Of a DNA stretch of 64,000 nt, positions 47,885 through 57,045 are shown piece after piece. Each line of letters begins with the position of its first letter. The first letter of the stretch is position 1. Source of the stretch: Demetria terragena DSM 11295 (GTDB lineage Bacteria > Actinomycetota > Actinomycetes > Actinomycetales > Dermatophilaceae); assembly GCF_000376825.1 (NCBI RefSeq), contig NZ_AQXW01000004.1:1364001-1428000 (forward strand), read 5' to 3'. The notes beneath the pieces were generated by a model. It ran no database searches, was not told where the DNA came from, and was given only the letters and a program-made list of their open reading frames with translations. A program made the position numbers and the translations under genes.

Positions 47885-48418
47885 CTAAGGCGAGTGGCTT
47901 GCCTCCGCGAGCGCGGCGAGGGTGTGAAGTTGCTTGCGCATCATCGGCAGGTCACCCCAGGCGAGCGCTGCTGCGTGTGCCCTCGACAGCGGACCTTCGC
48001 CCCGCCAGAAACGCAGCGTGGCGACCAGCCGACATCCCGTACCGTCCGGAATCACCTGATAACTCACGACGACCTCGCCAAACAGTCGGCGGCCTAGACC
48101 GGGCGACATGGCCAGCACGAGTTCTCGACCGGCGGTCACCTCGACCGCGGTGAAGATCGTCATCACGCGCTCACCGGGTTCGACTGGTCCCAGGTCCGAT
48201 CGCAGCTCGGGCGGGCTCTTGCGTCCAAGGTTGTCCACCAGGTCATAGCTGTAGGGCGCCAGCCGCAGGTTGCCGAGCCATGCGAAGACATGCTCGGGCG
48301 GTGCCGCGACTGACACGGCGCGCACGGCTCGACTGCTGCTAGCGGGCGACCAACGGTCAGCACCGCACTCGCGTGCGACGTCCTCGCGCGTCGCACCCCA
48401 CACCCACGGGAGGCTCAT
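47885..48418 (-). CDS. SRPBCC-like protein of unknown function
   Basis: Protein of 177 aa with the look of a polyketide-cyclase/START-type fold: an initial VSVAAPPEHVFAWL (the usual first strand and helix) and a later GTGCRLVATLRFW. No catalytic residues are recognisable. ATG at 48418 used. The stop is embedded in a small CTCGCCT/AGGCGAG hairpin between it and convergent menF. Function unknown. Confidence 0.65.
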   Translation of the reverse strand: MSLPWVWGATREDVARECGADRWSPASSSRAVRAVSVAAPPEHVFAWLGNLRLAPYSYDLVDNLGRKSPPELRSDLGPVEPGERVMTIFTAVEVTAGRELVLAMSPGLGRRLFGEVVVSYQVIPDGTGCRLVATLRFWRGEGPLSRAHAAALAWGDLPMMRKQLHTLAALAEASHSP

Positions 48419-48462
48419 GAGACCAACATGGCACTCGCGGCAAGGCACCTACTCTGGACTGC

Positions 48463-48927
48463 GTGACAAACCGCCGCACCCTGTTGGTCGTGCACCACAC
48501 GCCGACTCCGCTGCTTCGAGAAATGCACGAGGCGACGCTGCAAGGCGCGCACGATGACGCGATCGACGGCGTCGACGTACGCGCAGTGTCGGCGCTGGAG
48601 GTCACGATCGATGACTTTCTGCACGCCGACGGCTACCTGCTCGGGACTCCCGCCAATTTTGGCTACATGTCGGGCGCGCTGAAGCACGCGTTCGACAGCA
48701 CCTACGACGACATTCGCGGCAAGATCGATGCCCGCCCGTTCTCCTTCTGGATTCATGGGCGCAGCGACACCACTGGCGCTCGCCGGGCGGTGGAGTCCAT
48801 CACCACCGGCCTGGCGTGGAAGCTCGCGGCGGAACCGGTCGAGGTGATCGGTAAACCGTTGACCGATGGCGATCAAGCTCTCCTGGTCGAGCTCGGAGGC
48901 ACGCTCGCTGCCCTTCTGATGGGCTGA
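48463..48927 (+). CDS. Flavodoxin/NAD(P)H-dependent FMN reductase-like protein
   Basis: Protein of 154 aa with flavodoxin-like features: LLVVHHTPTPLLREM at the phosphate-binding position and DGYLLGTPANFGYMSGALKHAFD, typical of the FMN-binding 90s loop in this family. GTG at 48463. Redox partner unknown; it might serve the quinone or another flavin pathway, but nothing in the sequence says which. Confidence 0.8.
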   Translation: MTNRRTLLVVHHTPTPLLREMHEATLQGAHDDAIDGVDVRAVSALEVTIDDFLHADGYLLGTPANFGYMSGALKHAFDSTYDDIRGKIDARPFSFWIHGRSDTTGARRAVESITTGLAWKLAAEPVEVIGKPLTDGDQALLVELGGTLAALLMG

Positions 48928-48978
48928 GCAATTCAATTCGATTGCCGACGACGCCAGCCACGGAGTTGACTGTGTTCT

Positions 48979-50238
48979 GTGACGATTCAGATCCGCGGGG
49001 CGGACGATGCCGAGAAGTTTCTTCAGACTGACTTGACGGTATGGGCCGATGGGCGGCTGCCGCTTCCGCTGGACACCGCAGTCCTACCCCAAGAGGAGCA
49101 GCGCTTTGCTGCCGTTCTCGACGACTGGCCGGCAACCGAGGAGTGCTACGCCGGAATCTACGGCGTCTATGACCTGGAGCTCAGCATCCCCGGCGCGCAG
49201 GACGAGATCCTGGTTGCTCCCGTCGCCGGTCTGACCTGGGTTGGTGTCCATCCCGATGCCCGACGGCGGGGCGTACTCAGCGCGATGATGCGCGACCACT
49301 TCGAACGAACCGCGGCGGCAAATTCGTCAGGGCTTTCGGTCCTCAACGCCAGCGAGCCAGCGATCTACGGGCGCTTCGGTTATGGAGTCGCTGCGGCGAA
49401 GACGGTCGCCAGCCTGAGCACCGGGACGACCCTGGAGGCGACCGGACTCGAGGAGGATGCCGCGCGCATCTCCACCCGACTCGTGACTGCACGAGCGGAC
49501 GGTGTCCCGGAGCGGATGCGTGCAGCCGCACACGCTGCTGCGATGCATGCCCACGGCAGCGTGGTCCGGGAATTACGGACCTACGAACGGTTCGTCGCTG
49601 AGCCACACGAGGTGCTCTACGAGAAGGAGCCGTGGCAGTGCTTCCTCGCGACCGAGAACGGTGCAGACATCGGCTATGCGTTCTTCCGTCGCGAGCCCAA
49701 GTGGGACAACGACCAACCCCAGGGCGTGGTCACGGTGGAACTGGTCGGGACGCCACCAGCTCAACTCGCGCTAATGCGCAGACTTCTCAGCCTGGATCTG
49801 ATGTCCACAGTGAAGATCTCGCCACGTCCCACTGACGACGTCCTTCGAGCCTGGTTGGGCAGCGAGCGCGGCGTCATCGGGCCGTCCGTCGACAACCTGT
49901 GGCTTCGCTTCGTCGACCTGCCCAAGGCTATGTCGCTGCGCGGCTATACCGGACCCGGCGAGGTCGTTATTGAGGTCGCGGACGAGGTTCTGCCCGACCA
50001 AGGCGGCCGTTGGCTCCTCACCGCGACCGCCCACGGCCAAGGCGGTGTGGAACGTACCGATCGTGCGGCCGACCTCTCGCTCACGACTCAGCAGTTGGCG
50101 AGCGCCTACCTCGGTGCGGGCGGCCTGCCGACACTCCACCGAGGCGGTTTGCTCACCGAGCAGCGCGATGGCGCGGTGGTGGAGCTGGAGCACATGATGC
50201 GCACGGCTGCTGGGCCAGCTGGCTCGGTGGGATTCTGA
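48979..50238 (+). CDS. Eis-like GNAT N-acetyltransferase
   Basis: Protein of 419 aa with the Eis architecture: N-terminal GNAT domain with the acetyl-CoA loop VHPDARRRGVLSAMM and the conserved IYGRFGYG, a second degenerate GNAT domain, and a C-terminal sterol-carrier-like domain. The chain ends in Phe (GSVGF), as in mycobacterial Eis, where the terminal carboxylate acts in catalysis. Eis enzymes acetylate amines on diverse molecules including aminoglycosides; the natural substrate here is unknown. GTG start at 48979. Confidence 0.87.
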   Translation: MTIQIRGADDAEKFLQTDLTVWADGRLPLPLDTAVLPQEEQRFAAVLDDWPATEECYAGIYGVYDLELSIPGAQDEILVAPVAGLTWVGVHPDARRRGVLSAMMRDHFERTAAANSSGLSVLNASEPAIYGRFGYGVAAAKTVASLSTGTTLEATGLEEDAARISTRLVTARADGVPERMRAAAHAAAMHAHGSVVRELRTYERFVAEPHEVLYEKEPWQCFLATENGADIGYAFFRREPKWDNDQPQGVVTVELVGTPPAQLALMRRLLSLDLMSTVKISPRPTDDVLRAWLGSERGVIGPSVDNLWLRFVDLPKAMSLRGYTGPGEVVIEVADEVLPDQGGRWLLTATAHGQGGVERTDRAADLSLTTQQLASAYLGAGGLPTLHRGGLLTEQRDGAVVELEHMMRTAAGPAGSVGF

Positions 50239-50251
50239 CCTTCGCGATGTC

Positions 50252-51982
50252 TTAGGTCGCCAGCACAGCCTGGGTGGCGGCCGCCACGATCGACTCCCGC
50301 AAGTCGCGCTGACCGGCCCGGTCCATGCGTACCTCGACGACATGAATTCCCTTCGAGGGGTGCATGATCCGCTCTGCGAGGCGATCGACGTCGGAGACCA
50401 GTTCGTGCTCAATGTCGTGGGCGGCGCACAGGTCAGCGAAGCGTGTCCCGGTCGGCGTCGCGAAGATCCGCTCGAACGGTCCTGCCAACTCGGCCTGGCC
50501 TGGCTCCAGCACGCCGAAGATGCCGCCACCATCGTCATTAAGGACGACAATCGTGAGATCTGGGCGCGGCTCGTTCGGCCCGATGAGGAAGGCGTTCGAA
50601 TCGTGCAGGAAGGTCAGGTCGCCAACGATCGCGAAGGTTGGTGAGTCTGGTCGGGAAAGTGCCAGCCCGATCGCCGAACTGAGCACGCCATCGATTCCAG
50701 CAAGACCTCGATTACTAACTGCCAGAACGTCTTTGGCGATGCGCGACGGGTTTCGTCCGATCTCCAAATCGCGGGCCGTGTTCGACGACCCGACGTAGAC
50801 GTGCGACCCCATCGGCGCGTGGTGCACCACCGTGGAGGCAATCGCTGGCCCACTCGGCCAGGACTCCGCGACCAGATCACCCACGGATTCCACCAAAGCA
50901 GATCCGGCCTTGCGCCACCGAGAAGCCCACTGGCGATCGACGCACCCAGAGACGGCGTCGTGGCTGCGGAGGACGTCGGCCCAGTCGTGCACCCGACGGA
51001 CGACGTGACCTGGGTCCGCCCAGGTCGTGAGCGCCGTGACCGCCTCGACCGTGGTGTCGGGGTGCGCGAGCAGGCGCTGCACCGGGCGGGACAGCGTCAG
51101 GCGCCCACCTACCAGGACCCGCTCGGGCCGGTTTTCCTCAAGCCATTCTTCGGCCTGCAGGATGAGTGACCCGTGGGGCATGCTGCGGCCACGGTGATAA
51201 CGGCCGAAAGGTTCGGCGATCAACGGCCATCCGGCGACGTCAGCCAATTCCGAGAGTTCTACCGCCCGACTCGGGTTGGGTAGGTCGCCGAGCATGACGA
51301 GAGTTCGGGGTACGGGCGCGATACCCGGACCGGAGCCCACCGCTGGGTGATGACCGGGGGTACGCAACTCCAGCCATGGCACACCGCGGGGCCGACCCTC
51401 AAGGGATTCGGGCCATTCGGCGACATCGTCAGTCGGCACCAACGGCTCCCGCAGCGGGATATTGAGATGCACCGGTCCGGCGTCACCGCTGGGCAGACCT
51501 TCGCTCTCGGCCACCGCGCGCCCAATGACGCTGCGCCAGTTGGCGTTCTGCCCACCTCGAATATCCGGCGCCCCCGGCTCATGGAACCAACGACAGGACG
51601 CACCAAACAGCTTCACCTGGTCGGTCGTCTGATTCGCCCCGAGACCCCGCAATTCCGGCGGGCGGTCGGCGGTCATGACGATGAGCGGGACCGCTGCGTG
51701 CGCAGCCTCGAGGACTGCTGGGTAGAGGTTTGCCGCTGCGGTTCCGCTGGTGGTGACGACCGGCACCGGAACGCGCGTCACCTTGCCGAGCCCCAGCGCG
51801 AGGAACCCCGCCGAGCGCTCATCGACACGCACATGGAGCCTCAGGCGACCCTTGGCGTCGGCCTCATGCGCGGCGTACGCCAGCGGCGCCGAGCGGGAGC
51901 CCGGGCACAACACCAGGTCCTTTATGCCGTGCCGGATCAGTTCGTCAATCAGCACGGTCGCGATGGCCATCGAAGGATTCAC
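50252..51982 (-). CDS. menD: SEPHCHC synthase, MenD
   Basis: Thiamine-diphosphate enzyme of 576 aa that joins isochorismate and 2-oxoglutarate to give SEPHCHC in menaquinone synthesis. LVLCPGSRSAPLAYAAHE, VDERSAGFLALGL, TTSGTAAANLYPAVLEAAHAAVPLIVMTADRPPELR (in pieces), GANQTTDQVKLFG, RGLAGIDG and LNDDGGGIFG are diagnostic. GTG at 51982 is used; the next ATG at 51970 is possible and the long upstream frame overlaps the adjacent gene antisense of nothing conserved. Complements menF and menG nearby. Confidence 0.94.
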   Translation of the reverse strand: MNPSMAIATVLIDELIRHGIKDLVLCPGSRSAPLAYAAHEADAKGRLRLHVRVDERSAGFLALGLGKVTRVPVPVVTTSGTAAANLYPAVLEAAHAAVPLIVMTADRPPELRGLGANQTTDQVKLFGASCRWFHEPGAPDIRGGQNANWRSVIGRAVAESEGLPSGDAGPVHLNIPLREPLVPTDDVAEWPESLEGRPRGVPWLELRTPGHHPAVGSGPGIAPVPRTLVMLGDLPNPSRAVELSELADVAGWPLIAEPFGRYHRGRSMPHGSLILQAEEWLEENRPERVLVGGRLTLSRPVQRLLAHPDTTVEAVTALTTWADPGHVVRRVHDWADVLRSHDAVSGCVDRQWASRWRKAGSALVESVGDLVAESWPSGPAIASTVVHHAPMGSHVYVGSSNTARDLEIGRNPSRIAKDVLAVSNRGLAGIDGVLSSAIGLALSRPDSPTFAIVGDLTFLHDSNAFLIGPNEPRPDLTIVVLNDDGGGIFGVLEPGQAELAGPFERIFATPTGTRFADLCAAHDIEHELVSDVDRLAERIMHPSKGIHVVEVRMDRAGQRDLRESIVAAATQAVLAT

Positions 51983-52020
51983 CCGGCCAATCCTGCCGTA
52001 CGCGACCCGGCACGCACCGC

Positions 52021-52938
52021 TTAGTCCGCGCGTACTCCCCAGCCGGCGCTCCAGGTCTCCCCCGGTTCGAGCACGATCAGGTGGTCTCCAGTCGCGAACG
52101 CATTTGCGGGACAGGTCATCGGCTCGACGGCAATTCCGGTGGCGCGACTGCGGCCACCGGGCAGCGAGTCTCCGGTAAACGCTTGGACATAGGGGTAGGC
52201 GCTCGCGTCGGCCCACAGGGTGGTTACCCGCCCCCCGTAGGCGATCGTGACCCGCCACCGCCCGTCGTCGTCAGGCTGCAGATCGGTGAAGGCATGGTCG
52301 AGGGCCACATCTCCGACTGACCGGAGCGCCGAGAAATTCAGGTCCGGGGAGATGGGCGCACTTCCGTTGGGGATGAGCCGGTCATCGACCCGGATCAGGG
52401 TCTCCGCGGGAAGTCGCAGACTCGCCTCGTCCACCGTCGGCTCGCCAGCGGTGAGGTAAGGGTGGGCGCCGAAGCCAAACGGAGCCGCAGTGTCACCAAC
52501 GTTGGTCGCCGAAGGCGTCACTGTCAGCCCGTCCTCGCCGAGGGCATAACGCATCGTCAGTTTTAGCGCGGCATCCCAACCTTGTTGCGGTAGTAGTGAA
52601 TACGTGACTGTCAGCGCACTATCTTCCATCGACTCAAGCGTCCATATGGCCCACCGCACCAGTCCATGCGATGCATTGGCGCGCGCCGGTTCGCTCAACG
52701 CGAGCTGTTGATCGCGACCCGCAAAGGTGTACTGCCCGTCGCGGATCCGGTTCGGCCACGGCATGAGCATCTGGCCTCGCCCGGCATCAGCCTTGGCTGA
52801 TGCGTCATAGCCGAAGAGGACGGGCTTGCCGCCCACGACGTACTCCCTGATGCCGCCACCAACCTGCACGATGGTGGCGTGCTGGTCGCCGTAGCGGATA
52901 GTCCATTGCTCGCCGCTGGGGGCATACGACTGGCTCAT
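52021..52938 (-). CDS. galM: Aldose 1-epimerase family protein
   Basis: Protein of 305 aa of the galactose mutarotase superfamily. WPNRIRDGQYTFAG, SHGLVRW (catalytic-type His), FGFGAHPYL and the final VEPMTCPANAF with its conserved Glu match the family. It would interconvert alpha and beta anomers of aldoses; assignment to galactose is inferred from the presence of galT-galK. ATG at 52938 overlaps the preceding ligase stop (ATGA). Confidence 0.88.
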   Translation of the reverse strand: MSQSYAPSGEQWTIRYGDQHATIVQVGGGIREYVVGGKPVLFGYDASAKADAGRGQMLMPWPNRIRDGQYTFAGRDQQLALSEPARANASHGLVRWAIWTLESMEDSALTVTYSLLPQQGWDAALKLTMRYALGEDGLTVTPSATNVGDTAAPFGFGAHPYLTAGEPTVDEASLRLPAETLIRVDDRLIPNGSAPISPDLNFSALRSVGDVALDHAFTDLQPDDDGRWRVTIAYGGRVTTLWADASAYPYVQAFTGDSLPGGRSRATGIAVEPMTCPANAFATGDHLIVLEPGETWSAGWGVRAD

Positions 52939-54590
52939 GGGGCCAGGATCTCTGTCGCGCGCTCGCGCATCTCGACCTTGCGGACCTTCCCGGTCACGGT
53001 CATCGGGAACTCCTCGGTCACGTGCACATACTTTGGGATCTTGTAGTGCGCCAGCTGCCCGGTACAGAACTCGCGAATCGCGTTGGCATCCAACGGTTCC
53101 GCGTCGGGCTTCATGATGATCCAGGCCATGAGTTCTTCGCCATACTTCTCATCCGGCACCCCGATCACTTGCACATCCGCAATACCGTGGTGGGTGTAGA
53201 GGAACTCTTCAATCTCACGCGGGTAGACGTTCTCCCCACCTCGGATCACCAGGTCCTTGATGCGACCGACGATGGACACATAGCCGTCGTCATCCATCGT
53301 GGCGAGATCACCGGTATGCATCCAGCGCGCGGGATCAATCGCCTCAGCCGTCTTTTCTTCCTGCTCCCAGTACCCGAGCATCACCGAGTAGCCGCGGGTG
53401 CACAGCTCTCCCGCCTCGCCCCGCGCCATCGGAAGACCGGACACTGGATCAACGACTTTGATCTCCAAGTGCGGCATCACCCGGCCGACAGTCTCCGTGC
53501 GTCGCGCCAAATCGTCGTCGACGCGAGTCATCGTCGACACCGGCGAGGTCTCGGTCATGCCATAACAGATCGCGACCTCGCTCATGTTCATCTCGGCCAC
53601 CACCCGCTTCATCACCTCGACCGGGCACGGCGAGCCCGCCATGATCCCGGTACGCAGCGCGGACAGGTCATAATCCGCAAAAGTCTCAAGGCCAAGCTCC
53701 GCAATGAACATGGTCGGCACGCCATAGAGCGACGTACACCGTTCTGCGACCACCGCATCCAGCGTCGCGACCGGATCGAACGATGGCGCCGGAATGACCA
53801 TGGTTGAGCCGTGGGTGGTGCACGCGAGGTTTCCCATCACCATGCCGAAGCAGTGATAGAACGGCACCGGAATGCACACTCGGTCGGCCTCGCTGTAGCC
53901 GACCGTCTCGCCGACGAAGAAGCCGTTGTTGAGAATGTTGTGGTGCGAGAGGGTGGCCCCCTTGGGAAATCCCGTTGTCCCAGAGGTGTATTGGATGTTG
54001 ATGGGGTCGTCGGTCGTCAGTTCCGCCGTACGCGCCTCAAGATCCTCGTCCGCGATGCCTGAGCCCGCCCCGACCAGGTCCGCCCAACCACTCGAGCCTT
54101 CGATCGGGCTGGCGTCGAGCGATATGTAATAGACCTCTTCCAGCCCGGGGCAGTCGGCGCGCACCTCCTCGACCATGCTGCGGTAATCAGATGTCTTGTG
54201 TGCTTTGGCACTCACCAGAGTGCGCATCCCCGATTGATTGATGACAAACGTCAGCTCGTGCGCGCGATAGGCAGGGTTGACGTTGACGAGCACCGCACCG
54301 ACCCGCGCCGTGGCGTACTGCAGCAAGGTCCATTCGGGGCAGTTCGGCGCCCAGATGCCGACCCGATCGCCCTTCTGGACCCCGCGGGCAAGCAGCCCCT
54401 TGGCCACGGCATCGACGTCGGCGGCAAACTCGGCGTAGGTCCACCGTCGCCCTGTCGGCACATCGACTAAGGCCTCCCGCGACGCGAACGCGGCAACAGT
54501 CCGGGCGAGGTTGGCCGGAATGGTGTCCCCGAGCAGGGGCACGTCGGAGATTCCGGACGCATAGGACGGCGGGGCGGTGGAGCCGGGCAC
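52935..54590 (-). CDS. Fatty-acyl-CoA ligase (ANL superfamily, FadD-like)
   Basis: Adenylate-forming acyl-CoA synthetase of 551 aa. YTSGTTGFPKGATLSH is the P-loop, CYGMTETSP the adenine-binding motif, HTGDLATMDDDGYVSIVGRIKDLVIRGGENVYPREIE (in pieces) the hinge region, and TVTGKVRK carries the catalytic lysine. GTG at 54590 sits directly behind AGGAGG. Medium- to long-chain fatty acids are the likely substrates. Coupled to the aldose epimerase gene by a 4-bp overlap, an odd functional pairing. Confidence 0.92.
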   Translation of the reverse strand: MPGSTAPPSYASGISDVPLLGDTIPANLARTVAAFASREALVDVPTGRRWTYAEFAADVDAVAKGLLARGVQKGDRVGIWAPNCPEWTLLQYATARVGAVLVNVNPAYRAHELTFVINQSGMRTLVSAKAHKTSDYRSMVEEVRADCPGLEEVYYISLDASPIEGSSGWADLVGAGSGIADEDLEARTAELTTDDPINIQYTSGTTGFPKGATLSHHNILNNGFFVGETVGYSEADRVCIPVPFYHCFGMVMGNLACTTHGSTMVIPAPSFDPVATLDAVVAERCTSLYGVPTMFIAELGLETFADYDLSALRTGIMAGSPCPVEVMKRVVAEMNMSEVAICYGMTETSPVSTMTRVDDDLARRTETVGRVMPHLEIKVVDPVSGLPMARGEAGELCTRGYSVMLGYWEQEEKTAEAIDPARWMHTGDLATMDDDGYVSIVGRIKDLVIRGGENVYPREIEEFLYTHHGIADVQVIGVPDEKYGEELMAWIIMKPDAEPLDANAIREFCTGQLAHYKIPKYVHVTEEFPMTVTGKVRKVEMRERATEILAP

Positions 54591-54677
54591 GATGACCTCC
54601 TGGGTGCGAGGGTGCGATGGGTTCCACCATAGGAGTCGGACGCATGGCCGGGTGCGATGTACACCTAAAGTGGGCAA

Positions 54678-56894
54678 GTGCCTGAACCCGCTCGCTCGTA
54701 TGCCGACGACCTACGATCGCGCAACGACGATGAGTTGGCCCTCCTCGTGCAGCACCGCCCCGACTTAGCGCGGCCAGCCCCGGCCAATCTGAGCGCGCTT
54801 GCGGCCCGCGCGGCGACCGTACCCAGCACCCGACGCGCCCTGGAACACCTCGACGCCGGTCTCTTGCACGTCCTTGAGGCGGTGCTCGTCGCCGGTTCGG
54901 CACCTGGCGCGCCGGACCTGCTGGGCACTGACATGGCGTGTATCACCCATGCGCTGGACGAACTGTGGCGACGCGGCCTGCTGTGGTCTGCGCCCAATGG
55001 ACTGCGCCCAGCGCGGGCCATTGGGGAATCCCTGACCCACCCGGCTGGCCTCGGCCCGCCAGCCGCGACGCTCGCGCACCGCCCACCTGCCGACATCGAC
55101 GCCGCTGTCGGCCGCCTCGGCGAGGCGGCGCGCACGGTCCTGGAGAGGATGCGCTGGACGGTTCCCCGGGCCACCCTCGACGGCCCCACTCTGCGCGCCG
55201 CGCGTGAAGAACTCATCGACGCCCAGCTACTCGTACGAGCCGACGGCACTGATGTGATTCTGCCCCGCGAGGTGGCTCTGGCCCTTCGCGGCGGCCGCTT
55301 GCACCAGCACCCGCTAGACCCGCCACCCTCGACCGGGCTGCCCACGCGCAGCACCACCGATGTGGACGCAGCTTCAGGCGCCGAGGCGCTCGAACTACTC
55401 AGCCAAGTCGAAGAAGTCGCACATGCCTGGGAGTCGAACCCGCCGCGGGTTTTACGCTCCGGAGGCCTGGCGGTCAAGGATCACAAGGCCGTCTCCTCGC
55501 TCCTCGATATCTCGGCGGAACGATCCGCATTCGTCATCGAGATCGCCACTGCGGCAGGACTTTTCGCGACTGACGCCGAAATTGAGCCGTCCTGGTTGCC
55601 AACAGTTGGATACGACTCGTGGCGCGCCGCATCCCCCAGTGACCGTTGGGCCCGCCTGGCCACGGCATGGTGGAACACCAGCCGTGCACCATCACTCGTG
55701 AGCCAACGCCTCGACGGCAAAGCCATCAATGTCCTCAGCGAGCAGGCCGCCTGGCCACTCCTGCGTACCCAGCGGCGGGACGTCGTCGCGGTTCTCGCCG
55801 GACTGCCGGAGGGATCGGCCCCATCCATCGACGCAATCGAAGACCACCTGCGCTGGCGACGCCCACTCCGGCTGCCAACCGGCGCGCCGACGCAAGCCGC
55901 GACCGTGATTCAGGAGGCGACCTGGCTCGGAGTGCTCGGTCGCGGAGCGCTGAGTGCCGTCGGACGCGGACTCCACGACGCCGTCGACCTAGACGGCCTC
56001 ATCGCGCTGGCGGCAGCCCACCTGCCAGAGCCCATCGGTCATGTGCTCATCCAAGCCGACCTGACCGCAGTGGCACCGGGCCCGCTGACTGACGAGATCA
56101 ACCGCCTGATGCGCCTCTCCGCCGACATCGAATCGCGCGGTGGGGCAACCGTTTTCCGCTTCAGCCCGGGAAGCGTACGCCGCGCGCTGGACTCGGGGAT
56201 GTCCTCTGGCGACCTGCTCGAACAACTTCGAGCGGCGTCCCTGACCCCCTTGCCGCAGCCCTTGGAATACCTCACCGCCGATGTTGCACGTCGACACGGA
56301 CAAGCCCGGGTTGGCGCCGTCGGCTGCTACATCCGCAGCGACGACGAGACCGCGCTGTCGGCGATGCTCGCCGACCCCGATCTGGCACCGCTCCAACTTC
56401 GCCGGATCGCCCCAACCGTTCTGGTGTCACCCGTGCCCGCGGCGACCGCCGTGGCCCAATTGTCCGAGCATTCCCCGGTGGCTGAGACTTCCGACGGCGG
56501 GATCCTGCTGACTGGTCGTCAGGCGCGACGGGCTCGCGTGACCCGAGGCGGCCCCTCCCCGGTGAGTGTTGAGTCGCTGGACGCCGACCTGGCCATCGAA
56601 CTGGTCGGGCGGCTTCGTGGACGCGAGGCCGCAGACGTCGAACGCGCTGCAACACAACAGGGTCCGCCGATTCCGGAGACCGATGCGACCGTTGCGGTCA
56701 CGTTGCTTGCGGATGCCGCCGCTGAGGGCGCCGCGGTATGGATCGGGTATGTCGATGAAACCGGGTCCCCGCGCCGAGCGCTGTTCCGCCCAGAGCAGGT
56801 GCAGGGCGGGCGCGCCGTCGGCACCGTCGACGGCTCGGCCAACCGGCGGGCGTTCGCGATGCACCGCGTCACCGGGGTTGTTCTCCCGGACTAG
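54678..56894 (+). CDS. Helicase-associated-domain protein (mycobacterial Rv0862c-like)
   Basis: Protein of 738 aa resembling the conserved actinobacterial protein Rv0862c, annotated elsewhere as helicase C-terminal/XPB-associated domain. Its long helical N-terminus (DDELALLVQHRPDLARP), RALEHLDAGLLHVLEAV, central VLIQADLTAVAPGPL and RLMRLSADIESRGGATVFRFSPGSVRRAL, and C-terminal WYL-like GAAVWIGYVDETGSPR-x-x-LFRPEQV are typical. The XPB-type helicase gene that neighbours it in mycobacteria is not within 5 kb downstream. GTG start. Likely nucleic-acid metabolism; exact role unknown. Confidence 0.78.
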   Translation: MPEPARSYADDLRSRNDDELALLVQHRPDLARPAPANLSALAARAATVPSTRRALEHLDAGLLHVLEAVLVAGSAPGAPDLLGTDMACITHALDELWRRGLLWSAPNGLRPARAIGESLTHPAGLGPPAATLAHRPPADIDAAVGRLGEAARTVLERMRWTVPRATLDGPTLRAAREELIDAQLLVRADGTDVILPREVALALRGGRLHQHPLDPPPSTGLPTRSTTDVDAASGAEALELLSQVEEVAHAWESNPPRVLRSGGLAVKDHKAVSSLLDISAERSAFVIEIATAAGLFATDAEIEPSWLPTVGYDSWRAASPSDRWARLATAWWNTSRAPSLVSQRLDGKAINVLSEQAAWPLLRTQRRDVVAVLAGLPEGSAPSIDAIEDHLRWRRPLRLPTGAPTQAATVIQEATWLGVLGRGALSAVGRGLHDAVDLDGLIALAAAHLPEPIGHVLIQADLTAVAPGPLTDEINRLMRLSADIESRGGATVFRFSPGSVRRALDSGMSSGDLLEQLRAASLTPLPQPLEYLTADVARRHGQARVGAVGCYIRSDDETALSAMLADPDLAPLQLRRIAPTVLVSPVPAATAVAQLSEHSPVAETSDGGILLTGRQARRARVTRGGPSPVSVESLDADLAIELVGRLRGREAADVERAATQQGPPIPETDATVAVTLLADAAAEGAAVWIGYVDETGSPRRALFRPEQVQGGRAVGTVDGSANRRAFAMHRVTGVVLPD

Positions 56895-56953
56895 CCTGCC
56901 GCCGACATCCGCAACTTACCTTTACGAAAGTTTTCGGCCGCACCCCCTTGTGT

Positions 56954-56997
56954 GCGACACCATGTTGCGTCTAGATTTCACTGCGACACGATGTTGC
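56954..56997. promoter_or_regulatory. Two quasi-palindromic operator-like sites upstream of the diiron oxygenase operon
   Basis: GCGACACCATGTTGC (56954-56968) and GCGACACGATGTTGC (56983-56997) differ at one central base; each is a GCGACA/TGTTGC inverted repeat with one mismatch pair. The second is also framed by CACTGC/GCAGTG. Spacing of 29 bp start to start. The site pair lies 49 bp upstream of the first gene; the operon encodes its own TetR regulator, the likely ligand. Confidence 0.65.
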
Positions 56998-57045
56998 AGT
57001 GACTTGGCTCACAGCCGGGCACCACGTCGCGAAAGGTGGACGACC

